The notes under the pieces were generated by a model. The model was not told where the DNA came from, ran no database searches, and saw only the letters and a program-made list of their open reading frames with translations. 64,000 nucleotides of DNA, from NCBI RefSeq assembly GCF_020520425.1, contig NC_079492.1:60635042-60699041 (forward strand), in the 5' to 3' direction. Each line of letters opens with the position of its first letter. Positions within the stretch are counted from its first letter, which is position 1. Below are positions 24,119 to 36,300 of the stretch, piece after piece. Made by a program: the position numbers and the translations under genes. This stretch comes from Spinacia oleracea (lineage: Eukaryota > Streptophyta > Magnoliopsida > Caryophyllales > Amaranthaceae).

Positions 24119-25247
24119 CAGTGGCGGTGCCAGAATTTTCTCATTAAGGGTTCGAAATCCTCTGACGCATATAATAAAATATTAATCCAAAATCCAAAAT
24201 TCAAATTACAACTAATAATTCGTGGGGCCTATATTCTTTTACAATAATATTAAAAAAAATTACAATTGAACTCGACGAGTTTTCATATTTTGAAAGCTAT
24301 CTATTACATCATCATCCTTAACTAGAAAAAAAAGATCTTTCTCAATAAATGTTACTAAACTATCATTCAATAAATGTTACTAAACTGTCACTCAATAAAT
24401 GTTACTAAACTGTCAAGTGGCCTTGAATTTGGGGATGAACAAGCAGATGATTTTTGTGACTTTGAAATATGATTTTTCCAAAAATGTTCTATACCCTTCA
24501 TCTTGTATCAACAAAATCAACCTATAATTCAAAATCATATATTTCAATTTAGCAATTACATTATTACAACACAATTACACAATATTTAAAGTTCAAACCC
24601 TAACTTAATTCATCTATTCACGAATTGAACATTGAAATTGAACATTCATAAATTCATTTCACGCATTCATTTATTGTTGAATTGTTCAAACAATTTTAAT
24701 TTGCATAAGTAAGGAAATTAATTATTAATGAGTAGAGTTTATTAGTTTATACTTTATACCTTTGGGGGGGAGACGAGAGAAGCCGAGTAGCCGACTGCCC
24801 GAGTTGCCGCCGGCGCTGACCAGTGACCACAGTCCACAGACCACCTTGCCCGGGTTTCCGCTGCGCAGCCGCCTCGACCGAAGCCCGAGCCACCGATAAG
24901 AGAGGAGAGGAGAGGAGCTGAGGGGAGGGGAGAGGAGAGTTAGGGTTTTAGATTTGAATTGGGGGTTGTTACTGTGAGAGTGTGAGTGTCGTGGACTCGT
25001 GGGCTGCTTGCCTGCTTTAGAAACCAAAAAAAAAAAAAAATAACAATTCAACAGGAGAGCCGAAAAAAGGGTATAGGGAGTCGAACCCCTGACCTTTGAT
25101 TTAATAACTTAAGCAAAAACCGCTGCAGCACCAGTGATGTTTGTGTCATATTGGGCTTTCACTATTACTTAACCCGATTTTTTTTTTCCTTTAAATCTGC
25201 CTGATTTTTTTTTTCGCTCCACTGAACCCTTACTAGCACCGCCACTG
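24119..25247. mobile_element. Non-autonomous hAT element (1129 bp)
   Basis: The ends are CAGTGGCGGTGC and GCACCGCCACTG, inverted repeats of the CAGTGGCGG type common in plant hAT elements. They are flanked by an exact 8-bp duplication GGCTTTGG (24111-24118, 25248-25255), the hAT hallmark. There is no transposase. Inside are a 25-bp tandem triplet (24341-24415), a GC-rich patch (24770-24900) and a tRNA-like GGAGTCGAACCCCTGACC stretch near 25077. Confidence 0.92.
24341..24415. repeat. 25-bp tandem repeat, three copies
   Basis: Three consecutive units of CTCAATAAATGTTACTAAAC plus a short tail, differing at one or two positions, lie inside the hAT element. Confidence 0.9.
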
Positions 25248-25255
25248 GGCTTTGG

Positions 25256-26361
25256 ACTCTTCTATCTCTTTGCCACCTATCTTCTCATTTCGTTTACTTA
25301 GTAATATGCCTATAGTGCTGCCTTGTTTCCAGTTGATTGAATCTTATCTCCCTCTCCCCCTCCCCCTCCCCCTCCTGACCGTTTTTATCCTTAGTTGGTG
25401 TCTCATAGCAATTAGAATTTCCTTAACAAAGTATCTAACCTGTAAAAGCCAAGCCTTAGCCCCATAATGATTAGTTAAAAGACTTCGAATTAAGTTACGC
25501 AATAGTTTTCCCTTGATATAATGGGGACAATTTACTTTTTCACGCTTGTCGATGTAAATATTTGGACATTAATATCTCTAATTTTGTATTTGTAAAAATT
25601 ATAAAAAGTTAATATTTTGAGACGAATCAAACAAGACCCTAACACGACTATATTTTTCCTTACCCATAAGAAGTAATAAATATTGGGCATACCAAACTAA
25701 TATACCCCTCCCACAAAACAATTACAAAAAACGTGCTAACTCGGCTTCTTCGCTTTTCCTAATCATCCTTAGCTTTATGTCGACACCTGTTTGCGGCAAC
25801 TGTAAATCACATAAACAAGCAACACAATGGAAAATATGTTCGACAAATTTACTAACAACTAGACGTTTAAATTTTTATGAGAAAATGAAGCATAAAAATT
25901 TTACTCATTTATTAGTGTCAAGAAGCTTTTTCAATTGTCCACATTTTTTGTTCCTTTATTGGTTCTTTATAGTACGTTTAAATTCCAAAATAAAAATCTC
26001 ATAAAGTTCCATATGCAATATCCCCTCTTCTCATTTGAATAAAAAAAAAAACTAACCTAATTATTTAATTTCCATCATTTCATTTGCTTCTTCAATTATC
26101 ATTGGCACAGATATGGATAAACAAATTCACTCTAAATGCCAAGAATTTGCATTCCAAATGAAAAAATAGCAATATACGTAGTATGCATTAAAATTACTCT
26201 CCATAATCAACTTGCAAAGTCCAAAACAAAGAAATTCAAAATATATAACGCTTAAATCAACACAATTAGGCAAAAAGATTAACGTACCTTAGTTCCTTGC
26301 CGACGAACAATAATAGTGCGGTACGAAGGAAATGGGAAATCGATCGGCTAGGGTTGGAGAA
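25256..26361. other. No gene seen: intergenic DNA up to the Tat insertion site
   Basis: AT-rich sequence with a short (CTCCCC)n microsatellite at 25351-25375. It ends in GAGAA (26357-26361), the left TSD copy of the large Tat element; the same locus resumes at 56098. The frame at 25777-26004 has no recognisable motif. Confidence 0.5.
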
Positions 26362-27035
26362 TGTTTATGCCAAAATTCGTATGGAGGCGACTTTCGGCTA
26401 GGATCGGCACTAACTAAGCAAAGAATTAATAACACAAATAAAGGAGACACGAGACAGAGAAGTGTTGACGCGGAAAACCCAGGAATAAGGTAAAAAACCG
26501 CGGATAGCTATGAGGCTATCAATCCACTAAGTATTCTATATGATTGTTTATGCTCTTCTTTTCTGAGAATTGATATTGAAAATCTAAAGTACAATAATGA
26601 ACGCTAAAGACAGTTGATAGCTTAAGAGTTTGAGTGCTTGAGTGAACGTGTCCCTTCATCATGCCGTTCTTTATGCTTTTATATGCCAAATGCTAACGGT
26701 TCTATTGGTTGGGAAGATCCCTGGAAGATAGGGATTCCTCCTTGGCCGTTGCTCACGTCTTCAACAAACTCCCTAGTCTTCGGTCAAAGCTTGGACCTTT
26801 TCCCATCTTATGACGGCGTGGCCCATGTTGGGCTTCTGGGCTTGGAACTTGACCTATCTTCTCTTGTCGCCAGAGCCCTGTCGCTGGTCTTACGTCGCCC
26901 AGGCTTTGTCGTCTGTCGCCTCACTTGACAGGCTCACTTGACACGACGCCACCTGCGACATGATGATACCTGGATGGCACGACAATATCAGACGTCAAAG
27001 CAGTTATGTAGTTAGTCCAATAAAGTGGGATAACA
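26362..27035 (-). repeat. 3' LTR of the Tat element
   Basis: 674 bp, plus-strand ends TGTTTATGCC and GGGATAACA. It matches 55424-56097 except at about 26456 (G vs C) and 27000 (A vs G). The polypurine tract lies next to it at 27036-27049. Confidence 0.93.
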
Positions 27036-27049
27036 GTTTGCCCCCAATT
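27036..27049 (-). other. Polypurine tract of the Tat element
   Basis: The minus strand reads AATTGGGGGCAAAC directly before the LTR start TGTTATCCC. A TTGGGGGCAAAC tract at this spot is usual in Tat elements and primes plus-strand DNA synthesis. Confidence 0.75.
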
Positions 27050-27340
27050 GTGAGTTTGCGGAGTGTATACAAAGCAAAAGAAACAATTCAAAATTCAAAA
27101 AGTAAACCGTCTACAACCGTCCAGTTCGTGGGACGGAACCGTTCCGATTCTCGAAGTAATAAATGCCAATTTTTCGCGACATGCAATAAAGCGTCTTAGA
27201 ATTTTTCGAAGAAAGTTTCCAGATCTGAAAACAAGAGAGAGAAAAGGAAGGGAGGAATTGCTTTCGTTGCTTCGATTTAGCCACACCCAGGTAAAATTTC
27301 GATCATTTCCTTCGATTTTCTTGTAGATTTTAGTAGAGCG

Positions 27341-30300
27341 ATGGCAAAAACTAGGCCGACCGTGGTTAAGGATAAGGAAGATGTTGGGGTTAGTCGGGCC
27401 AAGTCACTCAACCCGATCTACTCTACTGTTGAGGATCCAGCGGCTTTTATAACTCTCGCCGGTCTGCCGCCGTCGGCTGAAGTGAGGATTCCTGGTCAAG
27501 AGGACGAGGCCAAGGATTGCCCGGAGGGTTATGTGGTTATGTATGAGTACCCTTTTATTCTGGGGTTTTTGTTTCCTTTTACACCCTTGGCTAGATCTTT
27601 TGTCGAGGTGTTCCATTTAAGCCCTGGCCAATTGATGCCCCAGATCTGGCGTATTTTTACTGTAGTGCATAGGGTTACTTCGGGTTGGCGAACACCGTTT
27701 GACTTGGCTGATCTGATGCATGTTTATGATTTATCCTTGAAGGAGTGTTGTCGGTATACTTTGGTGACGAAGAAAAAGAAGAAGAATTTGTGTGTCGGGT
27801 TAGTTGTAAATGATAGGGGTTGGCAAAGTCGTTTTGTTTATGTGAATAAGGCGTCTCTGGGAGAAGTAGGAAACTTCTTAGTGGAAGGGTGGACGACGGA
27901 AGGTACTTTATGTTTCTGTACTTTTGATTTATGATGTTTTACTGAACGTTGTCTTACTTGGCTTTGTCTTGCAGTTGTTGATACGTCGTTAGCTGGTTTG
28001 AACTCTGACTCTCACGATAAGTGTTTGAGGTTTCTGGGTTGTTCTGTCGTGGAGAGATCGTTCAGCCGTGACGGAGGTCGTTTGGGAAGTCAAGAGGGGA
28101 GTCAAGCTGGTGACGTTGACGAGGAAGAGACTGAAGACGAGACGATTTGCTTAGTTCGTCGTCGACGGAGGTTGGACTTACGCGAGGAAGTCGTTGCGAA
28201 TTCGTCGTCTGCATCAGAGGAAGAGTTTGAGATGGCTAACACATCAGGTATTTTTGGTTTGGTTTCTTATATGCCTGGTTTATCTGCGGGGTGTGTTTTT
28301 GATGGTTTCTCGCTTTGTTTGTTGAAGAGAATACGCTGTCGTCTAAGCCAGTGTCGAGGATGTCACAGAGCGAGATGATGGAACGAGCGAGGAAGCGGTT
28401 GAGGTCGAACAGTAACGCTGGTGGGCAGGGTGGTCAGGCGATGCCTCTCGTGCCTCGTTATTCTAAGATAGGTGCGTCGCCTGAGACGCCCGTTGTTATA
28501 GGGGGTGAAGGTTTTCATCCTCTATCGTCGTCGTCGCCGCCGAGGCCGTTTCAGGTGTCGTCGACTGCTGTTGCTGCGACTAGGCCCCCTGCTGCGTCGG
28601 CCAAGAAGCGTCCTGCTGACAAAAGTTCCGTCGAGGATACTGTTGTCACTCTGCCCCCGAACTTCTTGGGCGACAGTGCAGATGCCGTTGTTTGGCCGCA
28701 TGCAGACCGATTGATATTGCCTTCGACGTATCAGCGTTATCACGAGGTCGTGCCTCTTTCTGTCGCGTCGGACGCTGCTGAACTAAGCCTGCGGGTAAGT
28801 GTATTTATGTTATTTTATTCAGTTCATGGTATTTGTAAGCGCGTCGTGTGTCGCTTTTGTGACATGTTTTTCTTTACAGGCGTCACAGGCTGCTTTGGCC
28901 GTGCGTAGGCAGTGCTCCTTGTTGTGCGACGAGCTTATTTCCTCAAAGAACCAAGTGGCTATGGCGAAGAAGGCGGCGGCTTCTTGGGAAGGTAAGTGGG
29001 TGGCTTCTGAGAAGAAGTTGGTCGATCTTGCTGCGGTGGTTAAGTCAAAAGACGAACAATTAAAGGGCAAGGACGACCAGATTGCTGACGCGTCGAAGGA
29101 GTTGGAAAGGGTAAAGGTGAAGGAAATAATGCCCTTGGTCCAAGTATGCATTCTATGTTAAGTCTAATAAATGCGGTTCAGTATTAATTAACAAGTTAAT
29201 AATTCAGTGAGATCAAGTGAGCTGAATGCCTAGCTAGAGGCCGCTTCAGTTCAAGTGGAATTAATGATATTAATCCACAGCTTACTCTTGACTGAACCCG
29301 TAGGGTCACACAAATAGTACGTAAACGGATCAAGTATTTAATGGCATTAAATACTCCATCTATGAATATTCGGAACCGACGGATCTTGGTTTCAGTGGGA
29401 GCTAAGATCGTCACAGGCAAGAAAATGAATACTCCGGAAACGATGATATTGCCGGAAACGGAAATATGGATCGTATCGGAAATATAAATATTATCCAAGT
29501 CGTAGATGTTGCCGGAAACGGAAACATGGTACGTATCGGAAAATATTATCGGAAATGGAAATATTGCCAGAATCGGAAATATTGCCGGAAACGGAAATAT
29601 TGTCAGAATCGGAAATATTACCGGAATCGGAAAATAATTCCGGAAACGGAAATATTAAATATTTGTTCGAAACGGAAATTAATTCCGGAATCGGAAATAT
29701 TAAATATTGTTCGTATCGGAAATGAATTCCGGAATCGGAAAATTTAATCGGAAGCGCATCGTACGAATAAGCATCGGACGAGGCCCAGCACGAAGCCAGG
29801 CCATCGCCCAGCAAGCCAAGCGCGCCGCACAAACAGCCACGCCAGGCCCAGCGCAAGGCCAGGCCCAGCAGGCTGCGCAGCGCGCACAGCGCGCACAGCA
29901 CGCGTAGCGCGCAGCGCGCGCGGGCGCTGCGTGGGCTGCTGCTCGCGCGCACGCATGGGGCCCATCGTGGCAGCCGTGCGTGTGTGTGCAAGTGTTTGTG
30001 TTCGTGCACGTTTCCTAAAACATGCAGAGTTCGGTTAATGATTAAATTCCTAATTCTATTTGATAAATTAATTAAATTAGAGTTCTTGTAGGATTCTAGG
30101 TTTAATTAATTTGTATCTGAATAGGATTTCGATTCCCTTTCCATACCCCTATAAATATGAGGCTAGGGCTCACAATTTATAACAAGTTTAAAAGTATTCA
30201 AAAGTGAGTTTTTTGAGAGAAAATTAAAACACACATCTTGCTCATAAAAGTGCCGAAATTTTCTAGTACCTTAAGGGCGATTCTAGTTGGTCAATCTTAA

Positions 30301-33300
30301 GGCGGATCCGGACGTGCTGTGGACTATCTACGGAGGGACGACACTTGGAGTCCTAAAGACTTGTTCTTGTTCGGTTCGGGCGCAGCTAGGGAGGGCACGC
30401 AACAAAGAGTATGCATCTAAATTATGCTATATGATTATGTGTAAATAATATGTTGTCCTGGGTTAATGGTTGTTTCCGCATGATCTATGTAATGTCATAT
30501 GTATCATAACCTAACAGTGGTATCACGAGCCCCTTATTATTTTCATAATCTAAATTGCATGAACATGGTTAAATATTACAAATTTGCAAAAATTAAAAGG
30601 GGTGATTAATTTTCGTAATTGTTAATTAATTGCAAATTGCGTTTATTTAATTATACGTACGCAGTTTTTCGTCAGTTTCTTCGTTACTCATCCGAATTGA
30701 GTGATTTTTGTGTCAATTCCGCATGTAAAAGGCATTCTAAAATTTTGACAAAAATAGTATTTTTCTGCCGAACCCAGAATTCTCAAATTCGAAGCCTAAC
30801 TATGACTTTTCGAAGGTTTTAGTTTTTCGAATGCAAAATTTCGTAAATTTAAGATGTTAAATTAAATATTTGCGATTCTTGTTGATAAATCTTGAATTTT
30901 TGATTGACCTACTGCATATGTTTAACAAGTTTGAATGCCTAGTCTTGTTAATTATGCAATCTAATTTGTAATTATGATTAATTTGTTGAAAATTAGAATA
31001 ATTTAGAATTAATTTGATTTTCATAATTAATTGTAATTTAATTAGAAACCTATGATTAAAAACCACCATAAAAATTGTAAATTTATGATAAATTTTAAAC
31101 TTTTATGACCTAGACTTGAATCCATAACAATCGGAAATCAATTGGATAATAAATTTTCGATTTTTTCGCCCTAAAATTATGAAATTAATATTATTTATTA
31201 ATTTGTCATTAATTTTAAATATAAATTTTAAATTTTTATGCGATTCGTTCATAAAACTTGCACGCACGAAGCAATGGACGCTTCGTGTTACCCTTAAGGG
31301 GTGTTGTATAATGCGGGCATGCGACGACGAGCAAGGGAGCTCGTCGCCCGTGCGGCACGAATGCAATGAGCAAGGGCGTAGTGCACGAGCACAAGGCAGC
31401 AGCCCTGCCTTGTGTCGTGTGCCACGAGCAATGGACGAATGGGCATGGGCGAAGGGCGAGCCAAGGCAGTCGCGTGTGGGCAGCAAGCGAGCTGCGCCAC
31501 AACGCGCGCTGCCTCGCACAAGAGCGCGCAGCCTCGCGCGCAGCGAGCGCAAGCTCGCGTGCCACGAGCGCTGCGCCCAGCATTGCTCGCGCGCACAGCG
31601 AGCGATGTCGCCCGCCCAGCGAGCGATGTCGCGCGCCCAGCGAGCGATGGCTCGCGCGCCCAGCGAGCGATGTCGCGCGCCCAGCGAGCGATGTCGCGCG
31701 CGCACTGCGAGCGATAGCTCGCGTGCGATGAGCGCTGGCGCGCGCAGCGAGCACCAATGCGTGCGGAGGCTTGCGATGGGGATGCAGCAGCTATGCGACG
31801 AGCGCATGGGCTGCGCACACATGGCCAGCAATGGCTGTGTGCGTGCGGCCCATGGGCGTGCAACGCGTAGGGTGTTTGCGTTACGATTAAAGATCGTTTT
31901 GAATGTTTAATTTGAAAATTCCAGTTCACGTAATTTTAATTAATTTTAAAATTAATAATTTAAATTATTTTCTTGGATTTTAATTTTGAATATTGTAATT
32001 ATAATAAATTTTATTTATTCTAATTATTTTACTAAAATTAAAATCATGAATTAATTTAAATACGACTGAAATTAAATTAAATTTTTGGATTCAATTATAA
32101 ATTTATATGAGCTTTAAATTTTAATTAAATTTGTATGTTTCCGGTTAGACTAGAAATACATTTTTATGTTTAAAATTAGTAAAGCATATAAATTTATTGG
32201 TTTAAGTGGGAGCGCTTTTTAGTCATAAACTCTTGATTAGGTCTACAAATCCTTAAGGTTAAAACAACTTGATTAGAATTAATAAGGACTGAATAATTGG
32301 TAGATTATTGGTGCCCTTGATTAATTGCTGCAAATGTTTACGTGATGCATAATGTGTTTTACTAACCAGCTATGTGGGCCATTCATGATAATGAATGGGT
32401 GAATGGTATATATTGTATATGTACTGTTTTGCAGGTTATGAAGTGACTAGTATGGCCCAAATAGGATAGAAAATATGGTCTGCGTACCATTAATTTGAAT
32501 GTAATTGGTCTAAAGTACCAAAGTTGTTTTTCAATTCAAATATGGTCTGCGAACCATCAAATAGTTGTAATTAGTTATAGCTTATCCTATTTGAAGAAAA
32601 TGGTGCCTCCCACGGAGATTTTCAAGACGGACTTTGAAGTCAAAGCTTCAAGATGAAGTCGGGCCATACTAGATCACATTTATCTTATGCGTGCTTTAAG
32701 TTATTTATTGTTTTAAATATGTCTTAAAATGCATGAGATCAAAAGCTTGATTATGTTGCATGATTAAGGATTTTAGTTCACTTAAAATCTAACCAACATA
32801 GTAAGAGCCTTAAGTTCCAAACTTAAAAATTGAGTTAAAAGGTGCCATGCCAAAATATACACTTGCTTGGATATCCTTTACATCAATCTAGTAATAGTTT
32901 TCGCTCAGCGAGGTGTTACTTATTGGTCCTAAAGGGGCAAGGTACACAAATAATTGTGAGTACATGTTAGTTTTGGTGAAACTCAACGATATAAGTAAGG
33001 AGTCCTTTTATGTCGTGGCAAATTCGATAGGTTTACCTAATAAGTTCTTAGACGTACCTATCAACCAAGAATAGTTTCTAGACTATTAGCAAAAGGCTTT
33101 TGCTTACCTAAGATGTTCTAGGATTAAGTCGACAAACTGTGCTTAGTTCTTCAATGATTTTAGGATCTTGGAATCATTTTATTCACACCTGACGGAACAC
33201 ATAATTTGAATAAAATGCTTAATAAACATTGAATTATGCATGTATGCTAGAATTTAAGTTTATTAAGAGAAACTGTGAATGGTTATTTATTTGTTTATTC

Positions 33301-36300
33301 TTTTCAATTGTAGTTTTTAATATGGCAAACAACAATTCATTCAACATTCGATCAATTCTCGAAAAGGAGAAGTTGAACGGGAAAAACTTCCTTGACTGGC
33401 AAAGGAACTTGCAAATAGTTCTTATGCAGGAAGAAAAGGAGTATGTCCTAGATGAGGCGATGCCCGAAGCTGCAGGCGACGGGGTCACTCAGGCAGCCCT
33501 CAATCGTTGGATTGATGCCAACAAGGATGTGAAATGTCTAATGCTCGCCACCATGAGTGCGGATCTGCAGAAAACGTTCATCAACTCAGATGCTTTCACA
33601 ATCATCAGTGAGTTGAAGAACATGTTCCAAGATCTGGCTCGAGTCGAAAGATTCGAGACTCATAGGCAAATTCTTGAGACCAAGCTTCAGAAAGGCGAGC
33701 CCGTAAGTCCACATGTTCTCAAAATGATTGGACTCATTGAGAATATGAGTCGGCTGGATCAGCAATTTTCTCAGGAAATGGCTATAGACACCATCCTCCA
33801 TTCTCTTCATAGCGGGTATGATCAGTTCAAACTGAACTACAGTATGAATAGTCTGGACAAAACGCTCACTGAGCTTCACGGTATGCTGAAGACCGCTGAA
33901 AAGACGCTCAAAAGTGATAAGCAGGATGTGCTTATGGTGCGTGGGGGCAAGTTCAAGAAATCTGGAAAGAAGAGGAATGCTAAGAAAGGTGGCAACAAGG
34001 CCAGCCCAACTAAGCAAACTGGCGCCAAATCTGCAAAGAGGAAGGTCAGTCAACCCACTTCTGAATCCGAATGCTTCTACTGCAAGAAGAAGGGGAATTG
34101 GAAGAGAGATTGCTTGAAGCTAAAGGAAGATCAGAAGAACGGAACAGTCGTTCCATCTTCAGGTATTTTCGTTATAGACTGTATACTTGCTAATTCAACT
34201 TCTTGGGTATTAGATACAGGTTGTGGCTCACACTTATGTTCCAATCCACAAGGACTAAGAAGAAGTAGAAAGTTAAGCAAGGGTGAAGTCGACCTACGAG
34301 TGGGAAATGGAGCACGGATTGCTGCATTAGCCGTAGGAACTTACTATTTGTCGTTGCCCTCCGGGCTAGTTTTGGAACTGAAAGAATGTTTCCATGTTCC
34401 AAGTCTTACTAAAAACATCATTTCAGTTTCTTGCTTAGATGCTAAGGGATTTTCCTTTATAATAAAAGACAATAGTTGTTCGTTTTATTTTAAAGAGATG
34501 TTTTATGGATCTGCTAGACTAGTCAATGGACTTTATTTATTAGATCACGACAAACAAGTATATAACATAAATACCAAAAAGGCCAAAAAGGATGATTCAG
34601 ATCTCACCTATCTGTGGCATTGTCGATTAGGCCATATAAACTTGAAACGCTTAGAAAGACTTCAAAGGGAAGGAATTCTAGAACCATTTGACTTAGAGAA
34701 TTATGGTAAATGCGAATCATGTTTACTTGGCAAAATGACAAAGCAACCTTTCTCTAAAGTTGGAGAAAGAGCAAATGAACTATTGGGTTTAATCCATACA
34801 GATGTATGTGGACCAATGAGTACAAATGCTAGAGGTGGTTTCAGCTACTTTATCACTTTCACTGATGACTTCAGTAGGTATGGTTATGTCTACCTAATGA
34901 AGCATAAGTCTGAATCCTTTGACAAATTCAAGGAATTTCAGAGTGAAGTAGAGAATCAATTAGGCAAGAAGATTAAGGCACTGCGGTCTGATAGAGGCGG
35001 TGAATATCTGAGCTATGAATTTGATGACCATCTGAAAGAATGTGGAATTCTATCAGAATTAACTCCTCCTGGAACACCACAATGGAACGGTGTGTCAGAA
35101 CGGAGGAACAGAACCTTGCTAGACATGGTCAGGTCAATGATGGGTCAGGCCGAACTTCCATTAGAATTTTGGGGACATGCACTAAATACAGCTGCACTCA
35201 CTATAAATAGAGCTCCGTCTAAAGCTGTCGAAAAGACTCCATACGAATTATGGTTTGGAAAGCCTCCAAATGTGTCTTTTCTTAAGATTTGGGGATGTGA
35301 AGTATACGTCAAACGATTAATTTCAGACAAACTTCATCCAAAATCTGACAAATGTATCCTTGTGGGCTATCCAAAGGAAACAAAGGGGTATTACTTCTAC
35401 AATACATCTGAGAACAAAGTGTTTGTTGCTCGAGATGGTGTCTTTTTGGAGAAGGATCACATTTCCAAAATGACAAGTGGGAGAAAAGTAGACCTCGAAG
35501 AAATTCGAGTCGAACAACAAACTCTAGAGAATGCTCAAGATGACATTCAGGATGAAACTCAGAGATCTTTAGAAGAATCTGGTGAGAATCATGGTCAATC
35601 TAGTAATGTTACCCCGCGTAGATCGCAAAGATATAGATCTCAACCGGAAAGGTACTTAGGTATTTTGACGAACGAGAGCTATGACGTTCTATTACTTGAA
35701 AGTGATGAACCTGCGACTTACAAACAAGCTATGACGAGCCCTAGCTCCAAGCAATGGCAAGAAGCCATGCAATCTGAATTAGACTCCATATCTGAAAACC
35801 AAGTATGGGATTTGGTCGATTTGCCAGATGGCTACCAAGCCATTGGAAGCAAATGGGTTTTCAAACTGAAAAAGGACAAGGATGGGAAACTTGAAGTTTT
35901 CAATGCTAGATTGGTCGCAAAAGGTTACAGGCAAGTCCACGGTGTGGATTACGATGAAACCTTTTCACCAGTTGCAATGCTAAAGTCTATTCGAATAATG
36001 TTAGCAATCGCTGCATATTACGATTACGAAATATGGCAGATGGATGTCAAAACTGCTTTCTTAAACGGCGTTTTAACAGAAACTGTGTTTATGACACAGC
36101 CTGAAGGTTTTGAGGATCCAAAGAATGCTAAAAAGGTATGCAAGCTAAAGAAGTCAATCTACGGATTGAAGCAGGCATCCAGGAGCTGGAATATACGTTT
36201 TGATGAAGCAGTCAGTGACTTTGGTTTCATCAAGAACGCGGACGAATCTTGTGTATACAAGAAGGTCAGTGGGAGCAAAATTGCTTTCCTAGTATTATAT

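Larger units (their letters stand above)
29118..30516 (+). repeat. 5' LTR of Copia-1 (1399 bp)
   Basis: TGAAGGAAATAATGCCC...CATAACCTAACA. Compared with 37184-38596 it lacks a 14-bp stretch at about 29782, between direct repeats GACGAGGC, and shows about three substitutions by eye. It holds the CGGAAA/AATATT minisatellite (about 29437-29750), a GC-rich block (29755-29960) and a TATA box at 30150. Confidence 0.92.

Noticed and set aside
25070..25130. tRNA-like sequence in the hAT element
   Set aside because: GGAGTCGAACCCCTGACC resembles a reversed T-arm, but no full cloverleaf can be formed, and similar stretches are common in plant non-autonomous elements.
27341..27934. Treating 27341-27934 as a complete 197-aa gene
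   Set aside because: A GT donor at 27903 and downstream exons in phase make it the first exon of the longer antisense gene.
29196..29498. 100-codon ORF in U3 present in both Copia-1 LTRs
   Set aside because: Its frame crosses the conserved U3 block and minisatellite, has no domain, and is absent or altered in other LTRs.
31103..31929. ORFs of 173-243 codons on both strands (also 46801-47619)
   Set aside because: Same leader minisatellite; frames shift freely between copies as unit number changes, so coding is not conserved.
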